Source: Falsiroseomonas sp.
GTDB taxonomy: Bacteria > Pseudomonadota > Alphaproteobacteria > Acetobacterales > Acetobacteraceae
DNA: 50,178 nt
Direction: 5' to 3'
NCBI RefSeq assembly: GCF_030695085.1
Contig: NZ_JAUYTS010000143.1
Coordinates: 1 to 50,178, forward strand
Shown: positions 32,843-41,860 of the stretch, piece after piece
How the letters are laid out: each line of letters begins with the position of its first letter
Position numbering within the stretch: the stretch's first letter is position 1
Position numbers and translations under genes: made by a program
Notes under the pieces: generated by a model
What the model was told of the DNA's origin: nothing
Seen by the model: the letters and a program-made list of their open reading frames with translations, nothing else
Databases searched by the model: none

Positions 32843-32875
32843 ATAGTTTTCCAGGTTTCAATCGGTTTTATCGAT
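32843..32875. promoter_or_regulatory. Candidate OxyR-binding region between ahpC and oxyR
   Basis: The AT-rich stretch contains ATCG-N7-CGAT (32861-32875), which has the geometry of an OxyR half-site (ATAG-N7-CTAT), and an ATAG at 32843. The second half-site expected 22 bp away is not clear. It ends one base before the oxyR ATG, consistent with autoregulation. Confidence 0.35.
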
Positions 32876-32876
32876 C

Positions 32877-33815
32877 ATGCTCCTGCCCACCCCCCACCTG
32901 CCCAGCCCACAGCAGCTTCGCTACCTGGTGGCGCTCGCCGATCACGGGCATTTCGGCCGGGCGGCGGCGGCCTGCGCCGTCACGCAATCCACCCTCTCGG
33001 CCGGGCTGATCGCGCTGGAACGGCAATTGGCGGCGGGGTTGCTGGAGCGTGGCACCTCGGTGAAGCGCCCGGTCTTCACCCCGCTTGGCCTCGAGCTCGT
33101 CGCCCGCGCCCGCACGGCGCTCGCGGCGCTGGAGGCAGTGGCGGAAACGGCGGCGATGGCGCGGGACCCGCATTCCGGCCCGCTGCGGCTCGGTGTGATC
33201 CCGACCATCGGCCCCTTCCTGCTGCCGCGGCTGATGCCCGCGCTGCGCGCCGCCTATCCCCGCCTGCGGCTCTGGCTGCGGGAGGATCTGACGGACCGGC
33301 TGGTGGCGGGGCTGGAGGCCGGGCGGCTCGACCTGCTGCTGCTGGCCCTGCCGGCCGCGGGCACGATGGAGACGCTGCCGCTGGCGGAAGATCCGTTCCG
33401 TGTCGCCCTGCCGCGCGGGCACCATCTGGCCGACCGCGACTCGGTGCCGGTCGGGGCGCTTTCCGGGGAACGGCTGCTGCTGCTGGAGGATGGCCACTGC
33501 CTGCGCGCCCATGCGGAGGCTGCCTGCGGCCTGCCGCGCGGCCTGGCCCACTCCGGCGAGGAGGGCTTCGCCGCCACCAGCCTGCACACGCTGGTGCAGA
33601 TGGTCGCCGGCAATCTGGGCGTGACGCTGCTGCCGCAACTGGCGATCGATGGCGGCGTGCTGGGCAACAGTCCGGTGGAGGTGCGCCGGCTGGATGGCGC
33701 TGCGGCGCCGGGGCGGATGCTGGCGCTCGCCTGGCGCCCGCGCAGCCCGCGCGCGGCCGAATTCGCCGGGCTGGCGCCGACCGTGGCGGCGGCGCTGGAG
33801 CCGGGCGCTACCTGA
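32877..33815 (+). CDS. oxyR: Hydrogen peroxide-inducible regulator OxyR
   Basis: LysR-type regulator that activates peroxide genes when oxidised. The 312-residue protein has an N-terminal winged helix (LRYLVALADHGHFGRAAAACAVTQS, 14-38) and the redox pair C208 and C217 in LLLEDGHCLRAHAEAAC, spaced nine apart as in E. coli OxyR. It is divergent from ahpC with a 116-bp shared promoter region. Its last 8 bp overlap the convergent OmpA-like gene. Confidence 0.95.
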   Translation: MLLPTPHLPSPQQLRYLVALADHGHFGRAAAACAVTQSTLSAGLIALERQLAAGLLERGTSVKRPVFTPLGLELVARARTALAALEAVAETAAMARDPHSGPLRLGVIPTIGPFLLPRLMPALRAAYPRLRLWLREDLTDRLVAGLEAGRLDLLLLALPAAGTMETLPLAEDPFRVALPRGHHLADRDSVPVGALSGERLLLLEDGHCLRAHAEAACGLPRGLAHSGEEGFAATSLHTLVQMVAGNLGVTLLPQLAIDGGVLGNSPVEVRRLDGAAAPGRMLALAWRPRSPRAAEFAGLAPTVAAALEPGAT

Positions 33816-34971
33816 CGACGATCTCCACCCGCCGGTTGCGCGGCTCCTGCACCCCATTGCGTGTGGCGACCGCAAGCTGGGTTTGGCCGTGGGCGGTGAT
33901 GGCGATGCTGTCGCGGCTGACGCCCCGGCGACGCAATTCGGTGGCCACAGCCTCCGCCCTGCGGCGTGACAGGCGCATATTCGCCGTCGCGCTACCGACC
34001 GTATCCGTGTGGCCACCCACCTCGATCACCGCGCTGCCGCTCTGCGCGGCCTGGGCCGCCTCGGCGACGATCTGCCGGGCGCGGGCGGTCAGGCTCGCGC
34101 TGTTCAGGCCGAAATAGATGATGAAGCTGCGGGTGACGGGGGCCGGCGCCGCGGCGATGGGCGGGGGGGCTGCGATCGGCGGCGGGGCGAAGGCCATCTG
34201 TGGCGCGGCGGGCGCCGGTTCCCCGGTGCTGCCGAGCGAGTAGCGCAGGCCGAACAGCACCGCATGGTGATAGGGGCTGACCTCCACGCGCCCGGCGGTG
34301 GGCGCGGTGCGGCGGCGGCCCGTGGTGAACAGGTTGGCGGCGAAATCCTGCTCCATGGTGCCCAGGAAGCGGTATTCCGCGGTGGCCGACAGGCCCGGCA
34401 CAGCGCTGATCGGGAAGGCGGCGCCGGCGATGGCCTGGTAGGCCAGGCTGCCCTCCGTGCCATCCACCGCCAGGCGCTGGCCGGCGCTGGCCACCCGGAA
34501 ATCCTTCACCTCGGACCAGACATAGCCGAGGCCGACGCCGAAATAGGGCTGGATCCATTCGGCGCCGAGATCGACATCGACCAGCGCATTGGCCATCAGC
34601 CCCCAGTTCCAGAGCTGCCCCTGGCTGCTGGTGACCGGGGCGATGCCCGGCCCGGCGCTGGCGCGGTCCACCGCATTGGCGCGCAGGCTGCCCTCCAGCT
34701 CCACGCGGATACCGTTTCCGAAACCGTAGCCGAGCGCGACGACGCCCATCGCCATCGGCTCGAACCGCGCGGTGCCGCGGCCGCCGGCGATGGGCTGGAT
34801 GGCGCCACTGCTCGTGACATCGGCCGATTGCGGCTGGTTCACCCCGATCCCGGCAGCGGCGTAGAAGCCGGGTGGGGTCTGGGCGAGGGCGGGCCGGGGC
34901 TGTGCGGTGGCCGCGTCCGGCATGGCCAAGGCGGCGAACCCGAGTAGCATCGCCCGACCAGTCTGCATCAT
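33808..34971 (-). CDS. Outer membrane beta-barrel protein with OmpA C-terminal domain
   Basis: The 387-residue protein has a leader ending ATAQP, an eight-strand-like barrel (about 30-255; FYAAAGIGVNQPQS, WIQPYFGVGLGYVW, ATAEYRFLGTM, HHAVLFGLRYSLG), a Pro/Ala linker (260-285), and a peptidoglycan-binding OmpA domain (FIIYFGLNSASLTARARQIV, GHTDTVGSATANMRLSRRRAEAV, NRRVEIVV). It anchors the outer membrane to the wall. A possible Met one codon into the start makes little difference. Confidence 0.94.
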   Translation of the reverse strand: MMQTGRAMLLGFAALAMPDAATAQPRPALAQTPPGFYAAAGIGVNQPQSADVTSSGAIQPIAGGRGTARFEPMAMGVVALGYGFGNGIRVELEGSLRANAVDRASAGPGIAPVTSSQGQLWNWGLMANALVDVDLGAEWIQPYFGVGLGYVWSEVKDFRVASAGQRLAVDGTEGSLAYQAIAGAAFPISAVPGLSATAEYRFLGTMEQDFAANLFTTGRRRTAPTAGRVEVSPYHHAVLFGLRYSLGSTGEPAPAAPQMAFAPPPIAAPPPIAAAPAPVTRSFIIYFGLNSASLTARARQIVAEAAQAAQSGSAVIEVGGHTDTVGSATANMRLSRRRAEAVATELRRRGVSRDSIAITAHGQTQLAVATRNGVQEPRNRRVEIVVR

Positions 34972-35033
34972 CGCCGTCCCCGCCCGCTCATCGCCCGCAA
35001 CATGGCCGATTCATGAGACAAGCGAAATAGATT

Positions 35034-35606
35034 TTAGAAACCGCCGCCCGCCGCGAGCCAGTCCTGTTCCGCCGGCGTGCTTTCGCGCCCCAAGGCGGCG
35101 TTGCGATGCGGGAAGCGGCCGAAGCGCTGGATCACGACGCGATGGCGCCAGGCATAGTCGATGACGCCCTCCGGCGCCGCCATGCCGGGGACATCGCGCA
35201 GCCCCTCGAACAGCGCCACGGACAGATCCTGGTCGGCCAGCGTCTCGCCATGCTCGAAGGGCAGGTACATGAAGCCGCGCTGCACGGGGTGCAGAGCGAG
35301 GTCCTGCTTGCGGTCCAGCACCGCTCGCCGCGCGATGGTCCGGCCATGCGGGTCCGAGGCGAAGGCCTCGGCGCGGCCGCGATGCAGGTTGCGTGGGAAC
35401 TGGTCCAGCACGATCAGCAGCGCCAGCGCGCCCTCGGGCGTGTCAGCCCAGCCATCGAGGGCGGCTTCGCGCGCCGGGACCAGAAGATCGCCGAAGTTGG
35501 CGCGGATGCTCGCATCGAAGGTGTCGTCCTTGGCGAACCAGGCCTTGCGGAAGGTGCCTGGGCCTTCGCTGAACCAGAAGTCCAGGATCGCGGCGGGGTG
35601 TGTCAT
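35034..35606 (-). CDS. DUF924 family protein
   Basis: Helical protein of unknown function. The 190-residue protein matches DUF924: ILDFWFSEGPGTFRKAWFAKDDTFDASIRANF at the start, LLIVLDQFPRNLHRG (near 64), HPVQRGFMYLPFEHGE (near 106), and FGRFPHRNAALGRESTPAE at the end. Its ATG overlaps the stop of the FAD/Fe-S oxidase (ATGA), so the two are translationally coupled, which suggests a shared role but does not reveal it. Confidence 0.93.
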   Translation of the reverse strand: MTHPAAILDFWFSEGPGTFRKAWFAKDDTFDASIRANFGDLLVPAREAALDGWADTPEGALALLIVLDQFPRNLHRGRAEAFASDPHGRTIARRAVLDRKQDLALHPVQRGFMYLPFEHGETLADQDLSVALFEGLRDVPGMAAPEGVIDYAWRHRVVIQRFGRFPHRNAALGRESTPAEQDWLAAGGGF

Positions 35607-38533
35607 GTCAGGGCCATATCCAGCAGTCGTATGGAGTGCAACGCCGGGCGCTTCGCAAGGTCGCCGATCTGATGACGGCAGGATGTGCCATCGGCGACGA
35701 TCAGCGCGCTGGGCGCCGTGCGGCGGATATGCGGGAGCAGCGAAAGCTCGGCCATGGCGATGGAGGTGGGCAGCTTTTCCGAATCATAGCCGAAGGCGCC
35801 TGCCATGCCGCAGCAGGAGGAGGTGATGGGCGTGACCTTCAGGCCGGGGATGCGCGTCAGCGCAGCCACCGCGGCGGGGAAGTCGCCCACCGCCTTCTGG
35901 TGGCAATGGCCATGGATATGCGCCTCCGCCCCGATCGACTTGAGCTTCAGCGGCGCCTTGGTCCGGGCCAGCCATTCGGAAACCAGCATGGCGCGGGCGG
36001 CCAGCTTCTGGGCCGGCTCGCCGGGGAGGAGTGACAGGAATTCGTCACGCAGGGTCAGCAGGCAGGAGGGCTCGAGCCCCAGCACCGGGCTGTCCCAGGC
36101 CGCAAGCGCCGTCAGGGTTCGCTGGGCTTCGGCGCGGGCCTGCTCGACCATGCCGGCGGCGAGGTAGGTGCGGCCATCATCCAGCGGGCGCGCGCCACGC
36201 GGCGGGCGCGCCACCGCCGGATCGGCGCCGGCGGCGCGCAGCACGCGGATGGCGGCGCGCAGATTCTCCGGCTCGAAATAGCGGTTGAACAAATCGGGCA
36301 GCAGGATGACTTCGTTGGCGCGGCCATCCGGGGCACGTAGCTCCGCATCGTGGAAGGCGTCAGCGCGGAAACGGGGCAGGGTGCGGCCGGCGGCGAGGCC
36401 GGTCAGGCGTTCCGTCAGCCTGGCCATGCCGGGGATCAGGTCACGCGCGTTGAACAGGAGAGGCGCGATGGCGGCAAAGGGTGCCCAGCGCGGCATCTCG
36501 GCGATCAGCCGGTCACGCAGCGCCACGCCGCGCGCGCGGCCGCGGGCGTGCGCGGCCTCGATCTTCATCTGGGCCATGTCGACGCCGGTCGGGCATTCGC
36601 GCTTGCAGGCCTTGCAGCCCACGCACAGCGCCATCGCCTCCGCGACGTCATCGGAGGCGAGGCCATCGGCGCCGAGCTGCCCGGTCAGCGCCAGCCGCAA
36701 GGTGTTCGCACGGCCGCGCGTCAGGTGCTGTTCCTGCCGCGTGGCGCGGTAGGAGGGGCACATGGAGCCGGCATCGAATTTCCGGCAGGTGCCGTTGTTG
36801 TTGCACATCTCGACGGCGCTCAGCAGGCCGCCTTGCGGACCGTTGCCCTGTGGACCCGACCAGGCGGACCAGTCGAGCGCCGGCGTCACCGACGGATCGG
36901 CCGCGTAATCCGGCCCGTAGCGGAACAGCGTGCGGTCATCCATGCGCGGCGGATGCACCACGCGGTTGGGGTTCAGCAGGCCGTGCGGCAGTTCGGCGGT
37001 GCCCGGATCGAAGGCGTCCTTCACCGCCTCGAACGCCTTGACGATGCGGGCGCCGAACATCGGCTCGTGGAATTCGGAGCGGACAATGCCGTCGCCATGC
37101 TCGCCGGAATGGCTGCCCTTGTATTCACGGACGAGGGCGAAGCACTCCTCCGCGATGGCGCGCATCTTCGTCACGTCCTCGCCCGCCTTCATGTTCAGCA
37201 CGGGGCGGACATGCAGGCAGCCGACGCTGGCATGGGCGTACCAGGTGCCCTTGGTGCCGTGTCTTGCAAAAACGTCGTTCAGGCGCTCGGTGTAGTCGGC
37301 GAGGTCGGCGAGCGGGACGGCGCAATCCTCGATGAAGGACACGGGTTTGCCGTCGCCCTTCATGCTCATCATGATGTTGAGACCGGCCTCGCGCACTTCC
37401 GCGACGCGGGCCTGGAAACCGGCATCGGTGATGCGCACCACCTGGCCGGGCAGGCCGAGATCGCCCATCATCTCCTCCAGCCGGTCCAGCCCTTGCAGCA
37501 GGGTGGCATCGTCATGGCCGTGGAATTCCACGATCAGCAGGCTGTCGGGTTCGCCGATCAGGATCTGGTCGATAGTGTCGCGGTAGATCGGGATGGAGCG
37601 GCCGAGGTCGATCATGGTGCGATCGACCAGCTCCACCGCCTCCGGGTCCAGCGTCACCAGATGCTGGGAGGCCGCCATGGCCTGCCGGAAGCTGGGGAAC
37701 TGGCAGATGCCAAGCGCCTTGCGCGGCTTGATCGGCCACAGCTTGAGGTCGAGCGAGGCCGAGAAGGCCAGCGTCCCCTCGCTGCCCACCAGCAGCCGCG
37801 CCAGGCTGCCACGCCCCGCGGCGCGGCCGGCCGGCGTCAGCGCATCCAGGTTGTAGCCGCCGACGCGGCGGAGCTGGTCCGGGAAGCGGGCCGCCACCTC
37901 CTCCGCCTCCCGCGCCCCGATGGCGCGCAGCTTCGCGACAAGATCGGCGACGGAGCCGGGCACGTCCGGGCCGAGATTTTCCGGGATATCGCCGAAGCGG
38001 AAGCGCGTGCCATCGGCGATGATCGCATCGATGGCGCGGACATTATCGGCCATCAGCCCGTAGCGGATGGATTTGCTGCCGCAGGAATTATTCCCCGCCA
38101 TGCCGCCGATGGTGCAGCGCTGCCAGGTGGAGGGATCCACCGGATAGAATTTGCCGGACTCCTTCAGCGCAGCATTCAACGCGCCCAAGGTGATGCCGGG
38201 CTCGACCGTCGCGGTATCGCCCTCCACGGACAGCACCCGGCGCAGATGCGGGCTACAGTCCAGCACCAGCGCACGGTTCACCGTCTGGCCGCATTGGCTG
38301 GTGCCACCGCCGCGCGGCAGCACGGGCACGCCTTCCTCCCGGCAGATCGCCATGGCGGCGGCCACATCCGCCGCGCTGCGCGGCACCAGCACGCCCACCG
38401 GCATCTGCTGGTAGATCGAGGCATCCGTCGCATAGCGGCCGCGATCGCCCGGGGAGAACAGCACCTCCCCCTCCGTCTCCCGCTTCAGGCGCTGGGCGAG
38501 GCGGCTATTCGCGATTCCGGTGCTGGCATTCAT
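35603..38533 (-). CDS. FAD-linked oxidase fused to Fe-S (GlpC-like) domain
   Basis: The 976-residue protein joins a GlcD/D-lactate dehydrogenase-type FAD domain (PRGGGTSQCGQTVNRALVLD near residue 80; GGMAGNNSCGSKSIRYGLMADN near 145) to a ferredoxin-type domain (ALCVGCKACKRECPTG near 650) and a C-terminal CCG-type region (LEPSCLLTL; SSCCGMAGAFGYDSEK). It should oxidise a 2-hydroxyacid such as D-lactate, 2-hydroxyglutarate or glycolate and pass electrons to the membrane chain. The start is ATG 38533 with GGAGAG upstream. It is divergent from a serine-glyoxylate aminotransferase and overlaps the DUF924 gene. Confidence 0.94.
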   Translation of the reverse strand: MNASTGIANSRLAQRLKRETEGEVLFSPGDRGRYATDASIYQQMPVGVLVPRSAADVAAAMAICREEGVPVLPRGGGTSQCGQTVNRALVLDCSPHLRRVLSVEGDTATVEPGITLGALNAALKESGKFYPVDPSTWQRCTIGGMAGNNSCGSKSIRYGLMADNVRAIDAIIADGTRFRFGDIPENLGPDVPGSVADLVAKLRAIGAREAEEVAARFPDQLRRVGGYNLDALTPAGRAAGRGSLARLLVGSEGTLAFSASLDLKLWPIKPRKALGICQFPSFRQAMAASQHLVTLDPEAVELVDRTMIDLGRSIPIYRDTIDQILIGEPDSLLIVEFHGHDDATLLQGLDRLEEMMGDLGLPGQVVRITDAGFQARVAEVREAGLNIMMSMKGDGKPVSFIEDCAVPLADLADYTERLNDVFARHGTKGTWYAHASVGCLHVRPVLNMKAGEDVTKMRAIAEECFALVREYKGSHSGEHGDGIVRSEFHEPMFGARIVKAFEAVKDAFDPGTAELPHGLLNPNRVVHPPRMDDRTLFRYGPDYAADPSVTPALDWSAWSGPQGNGPQGGLLSAVEMCNNNGTCRKFDAGSMCPSYRATRQEQHLTRGRANTLRLALTGQLGADGLASDDVAEAMALCVGCKACKRECPTGVDMAQMKIEAAHARGRARGVALRDRLIAEMPRWAPFAAIAPLLFNARDLIPGMARLTERLTGLAAGRTLPRFRADAFHDAELRAPDGRANEVILLPDLFNRYFEPENLRAAIRVLRAAGADPAVARPPRGARPLDDGRTYLAAGMVEQARAEAQRTLTALAAWDSPVLGLEPSCLLTLRDEFLSLLPGEPAQKLAARAMLVSEWLARTKAPLKLKSIGAEAHIHGHCHQKAVGDFPAAVAALTRIPGLKVTPITSSCCGMAGAFGYDSEKLPTSIAMAELSLLPHIRRTAPSALIVADGTSCRHQIGDLAKRPALHSIRLLDMALT

Positions 38534-38676
38534 GCTGGGGCTCTCCTCCGGCCGTTCTCTACCGCGGAGCCCGCGTCGACGGTCATCTATAAATCTCATC
38601 AATCCAACAAGGCTTACTCATTGGCAGCCAGCATGGTCTGCGGCTAGCTATCGGGCCAGAGAGGGAGCCAAGACCC

Positions 38677-39861
38677 ATGGCCTATTTCCAGTCCAAGCCC
38701 AATTCCGGCCGCCATTTCCTGCAGATCCCCGGCCCGTCCAACGTACCGGATCGCATCCTGCGCGCCATGGACCACCCGACGATGGACCATCGCGGGCCGG
38801 ATTTCGGCAAGCTCGGCGCCCAGGTGCTGGAGAAGACGAAGGCGATCTTCAAGACGCAGTCGCATGTGGTGATCTACCCCGCTTCCGGAACCGGGGCGTG
38901 GGAGGCGGCGCTGGTCAACACCCTCTCGCCCGGTGACCGCGTGGTGATGTGCGAGACCGGCTGGTTCGCGCATCTGTGGAACGAGATGGCGGAGCGCCTC
39001 GGCATCGTCGCGGATTTCGTCAAGACCGACTGGCGCCGCGGCGCCGATGTGGAGGCGATCGAGCGCAAGCTGCGCGACGACAAGGGCCACGCCATCAAGG
39101 CCGTCTGCGTCGTGCACAACGAAACCAGCACCGGTGCCACATCGCGCATCGCGGAAGTGCGCGCCGCCATCGATGCCGCCGGCCACCCGGCGCTGCTGCT
39201 GGTGGACACGATCTCGGGCCTCGGCTCGATGGATTACCGGCATGATGAATGGGGCGTCGATGTCACCGTATCCGGCAGCCAGAAGGGGCTGATGCTGCCG
39301 CCTGGCCTGTCCTTCAACGCGATCAGCGCCAAGGCGATCAAGGCCAGCGAATCTGCCAAGCTGACGCGCAGCTTCTGGGACTGGAAGCCGATGCTGGCGG
39401 CGAATGCCACAGGCTACTTTCCCTACACGCCGGCGACCAACATGCTCTACGCGCTGGACACCGCCTGCGACATGCTGCTGGAGGAGGGGCTGGACAACGT
39501 CTTCGCGCGCCACGACCGCATGGCGGAAGCCACCCGCCGCGCCGTCCGTCATTGGGGGCTGGAGGTGCAGTGCCAGGACCCGCGGCATTTCTCCAGCGTG
39601 CTGACCGCGGTGCGCCTGCCGGAGGGCCACAGCGCCAATGCGCTGCGCGCCACGATCCTGGAGAAGTTCAACATGTCGCTGGGCAATGGCCTCGGCCAGT
39701 TGAACGACCGCGTCTTCCGCATCGGCCATCTGGGCGACATTTCGCCGTTGCAGATGGTGGGCGCCCTCGGCGGGGTGGAGATGGGGCTGCGCGCGGCCGG
39801 CGTGCCGCACCAGGCCGGCGGCGTGCAGGTGGCGATGGACTATCTCGGCGGGAATGCCTGA
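38677..39861 (+). CDS. Serine-glyoxylate aminotransferase (class V PLP enzyme)
   Basis: Transfers the amino group of serine (or alanine) to glyoxylate, yielding glycine and hydroxypyruvate (or pyruvate). The 394-residue protein begins HFLQIPGPSNVPDRILRAM and has YPASGTGAWEAALVNTLSPGD (near residue 67), NETSTGA, LLVDTISGLGS, and the PLP lysine in SGSQKGLMLPPGL (near 202). It is divergent from a 2-hydroxyacid oxidase gene, and the window also holds a hydroxypyruvate-reductase-type enzyme (9400-10377), so a serine-cycle or glycolate-salvage role is plausible. Confidence 0.95.
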   Translation: MAYFQSKPNSGRHFLQIPGPSNVPDRILRAMDHPTMDHRGPDFGKLGAQVLEKTKAIFKTQSHVVIYPASGTGAWEAALVNTLSPGDRVVMCETGWFAHLWNEMAERLGIVADFVKTDWRRGADVEAIERKLRDDKGHAIKAVCVVHNETSTGATSRIAEVRAAIDAAGHPALLLVDTISGLGSMDYRHDEWGVDVTVSGSQKGLMLPPGLSFNAISAKAIKASESAKLTRSFWDWKPMLAANATGYFPYTPATNMLYALDTACDMLLEEGLDNVFARHDRMAEATRRAVRHWGLEVQCQDPRHFSSVLTAVRLPEGHSANALRATILEKFNMSLGNGLGQLNDRVFRIGHLGDISPLQMVGALGGVEMGLRAAGVPHQAGGVQVAMDYLGGNA

Positions 39862-39977
39862 AGCGCGGGCCTGACGCGGTCATCACGCCTGCGATAGGAT
39901 GCACGCCAGGGTTGCGCCCCCGCCTTGGCCGCATGCCATCCTCCGGCCGCCCGAACAGGGCCAATGGAGGAAACAGC

Positions 39978-41057
39978 ATGAACCGGTCCCCCGACCCGTC
40001 GCGCCGCGCCCTGCTCGGCGCGGCGGCCGCACTCGCCGCGACGCCTGCCGCCGCGCAGCGCAGCTTCGGCCCGAACGCCCAGCCGCAGCGCTACCCGGAC
40101 CCCGACATCATTGCCATCGACCCGCAGCGCTTCACCGCGCGGCTCGGCAATTCCGCGATCACCCGCCTGCACACCGGCATGGGCTGGGCCGAAGGCCCGG
40201 CCTGGCACGCCAATGGCCGCTTCCTGATCTGGTCGGACATTCCGAACGATGAATGCCTGCGCCTGGTTGAGGAAGACCTGACCACCCATCGCCGCTTCCG
40301 CAGCCCCTCCGGCTATTCCAACGGCAATACCTTCGACCGTGAGGGAAGGCAGATCGCCTTCCGCCATTTCCACCGCGACGTGGTGCGCTACGAACCCGAT
40401 GGCCGCGTCACGGTGCTGGCAGATCGGGGCCCGGATGGCGCCTTCAACGCGCCGAATGATGGCGTGGTGCACCCCGAGGATGGCGCGCTGTGGTTCACCG
40501 ACCCGGGCTATGGCGGGCTGATGGATTACGAGGGCAACCGCGTGCCCGAATCCGCGCAGTCTCCGCGCCCCTTCATCAAGGAGGCGATCTACCGGATCGA
40601 CGCGCAATCCGGCCAGGTGGCGAAGGTGGCCGATGACGTGTTCAAGCCGAACGGCCTGTGCTTCTCGCCCGACTACCGCACCCTGTATGTGGCGGATACC
40701 GGCCGCAGCCACTACCCCGAGGCGCGCAGCATCATCTGGGCCTATGACGTGGACGGCCCCCGCCTGCGCAATCCGCGCACCTTCGCCGAGATGACGCTGG
40801 ATGGCCGCACCGGCATGGTCGATGGCCTGCGCTGCGACGAGGCGGGCAACGTCTGGGGCGCCATGGGCTGGGTCGGCGATGGCTATGACGGGGTGCATGT
40901 CTTCGCCCCCGATGGCGCCCGCATCGGCCAGATTCGCCTGCCCGAGATCTGCGCCAATATCTGCTTCGGCGGCACCCGCCGGAACCGGCTGTTCATGTGC
41001 GCCAGCCAGTCGCTGTACGTGGTGCCGGTGGAGACCCGCGGCGCGCATTTCTGCTGA
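39978..41057 (+). CDS. SMP-30/gluconolactonase family protein, Tat-exported
   Basis: Six-bladed propeller lactonase-like protein. The 359-residue protein has a Tat leader (SRRALLGAAAALAATPAAAQ, residues 8-27). The metal site residues appear as GWAEGPAW (Glu), NAPNDGVVHPEDGALWFTDPGYG (Asn/Asp, near 155) and LYVADTGRS (Asp, near 236). The start is ATG 39978 with GGAGG upstream. It is exported, so it probably hydrolyses sugar lactones in the periplasm; the exact substrate is unknown. Confidence 0.92.
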   Translation: MNRSPDPSRRALLGAAAALAATPAAAQRSFGPNAQPQRYPDPDIIAIDPQRFTARLGNSAITRLHTGMGWAEGPAWHANGRFLIWSDIPNDECLRLVEEDLTTHRRFRSPSGYSNGNTFDREGRQIAFRHFHRDVVRYEPDGRVTVLADRGPDGAFNAPNDGVVHPEDGALWFTDPGYGGLMDYEGNRVPESAQSPRPFIKEAIYRIDAQSGQVAKVADDVFKPNGLCFSPDYRTLYVADTGRSHYPEARSIIWAYDVDGPRLRNPRTFAEMTLDGRTGMVDGLRCDEAGNVWGAMGWVGDGYDGVHVFAPDGARIGQIRLPEICANICFGGTRRNRLFMCASQSLYVVPVETRGAHFC

Positions 41058-41160
41058 GGCTCCAGGCTTGCTTCCCAATTGGTTAGGGTTCGCGGCGGCG
41101 CCTTGCCAGCCCGCCGCGGCCGGCTCACCCTGCGAGACAGGATCGTGGGGAAGCTGCCGC

Positions 41161-41859
41161 ATGCCGATCGAGGTCTGGACCTGGCCGACGCCGAATGGCC
41201 ACAAGGTGCATATCGCGCTGGAGGAGCTCGGCCTGCCCTATACGGTGGTGCCGGTGAACATCGGTGCCGGGGAGCAGTTCAAGCCGGACTTCCTGGCCAT
41301 CACGCCGAACCACCGCATCCCCGCCATCGTCGATCCTGATGGGCCGGGCGGAAAGCCGCTGACCCTGTTCGAATCGGGCGCGATCCTGATCTACCTGGCG
41401 GAGAAGACGGGCCGGCTGTTGCCCGCCGATGGGGCCGGGCGCTATCGGGCGCTGGAATGGCTGATGTTCCAGATGGGCGGAGTCGGCCCGATGTTCGGCC
41501 AATACGGCCATTTCCATGCCTATGCGCCGGAAGACGTGCCCTATGCCAAGGCGCGCTACGCGAAGGAGGTGGGGCGGCTGCACCGCGTGCTGGACAAGCG
41601 GCTGGGGGAGGCAGAATGGCTGGCGGGGGAGGTGTATTCGATCGCCGACATCGCCACCTTCCCCTGGATACGCAACCCGGCCCGCCGGAACATCGACCTG
41701 GCCGAATTCCCCAATCTGCAACGCTGGCACGACGCCATCGCCGCACGGCCCGCCGTGCAGCGCGGCGTACAGGTGCTGGCGGAAAATCAACGAGTCGGCG
41801 CCATGTCCGACAAGGAGCGCGAAGTGCTGTTCGGCAATACCCAGTTCCAGGCCCGCTGA
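41161..41859 (+). CDS. Glutathione S-transferase, YfcG/Nu-class-like
   Basis: The 232-residue protein has a thioredoxin-fold N-terminus with the T-x-N motif of Nu-class enzymes (TWPTPNGHKVHIALEELGLPY, residues 7-27), NHRIPAIVDPD and FESGAILIYLAE (glutathione site), and an all-helical C-terminus (WLAGEVYSIADIATFPW). Nu-class members act as disulphide-bond reductases. It is 1 bp upstream of a glyoxalase-like gene, so the two are one transcription unit. Confidence 0.94.
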   Translation: MPIEVWTWPTPNGHKVHIALEELGLPYTVVPVNIGAGEQFKPDFLAITPNHRIPAIVDPDGPGGKPLTLFESGAILIYLAEKTGRLLPADGAGRYRALEWLMFQMGGVGPMFGQYGHFHAYAPEDVPYAKARYAKEVGRLHRVLDKRLGEAEWLAGEVYSIADIATFPWIRNPARRNIDLAEFPNLQRWHDAIAARPAVQRGVQVLAENQRVGAMSDKEREVLFGNTQFQAR

Positions 41860-41860
41860 G

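Noticed and set aside
36350..38647. A 765-codon open frame on the plus strand
   Set aside because: It is antisense to the FAD/Fe-S oxidase, has a His/Gln/Arg-rich translation with no domain pattern, and arises because stop codons are rare in GC-rich DNA.
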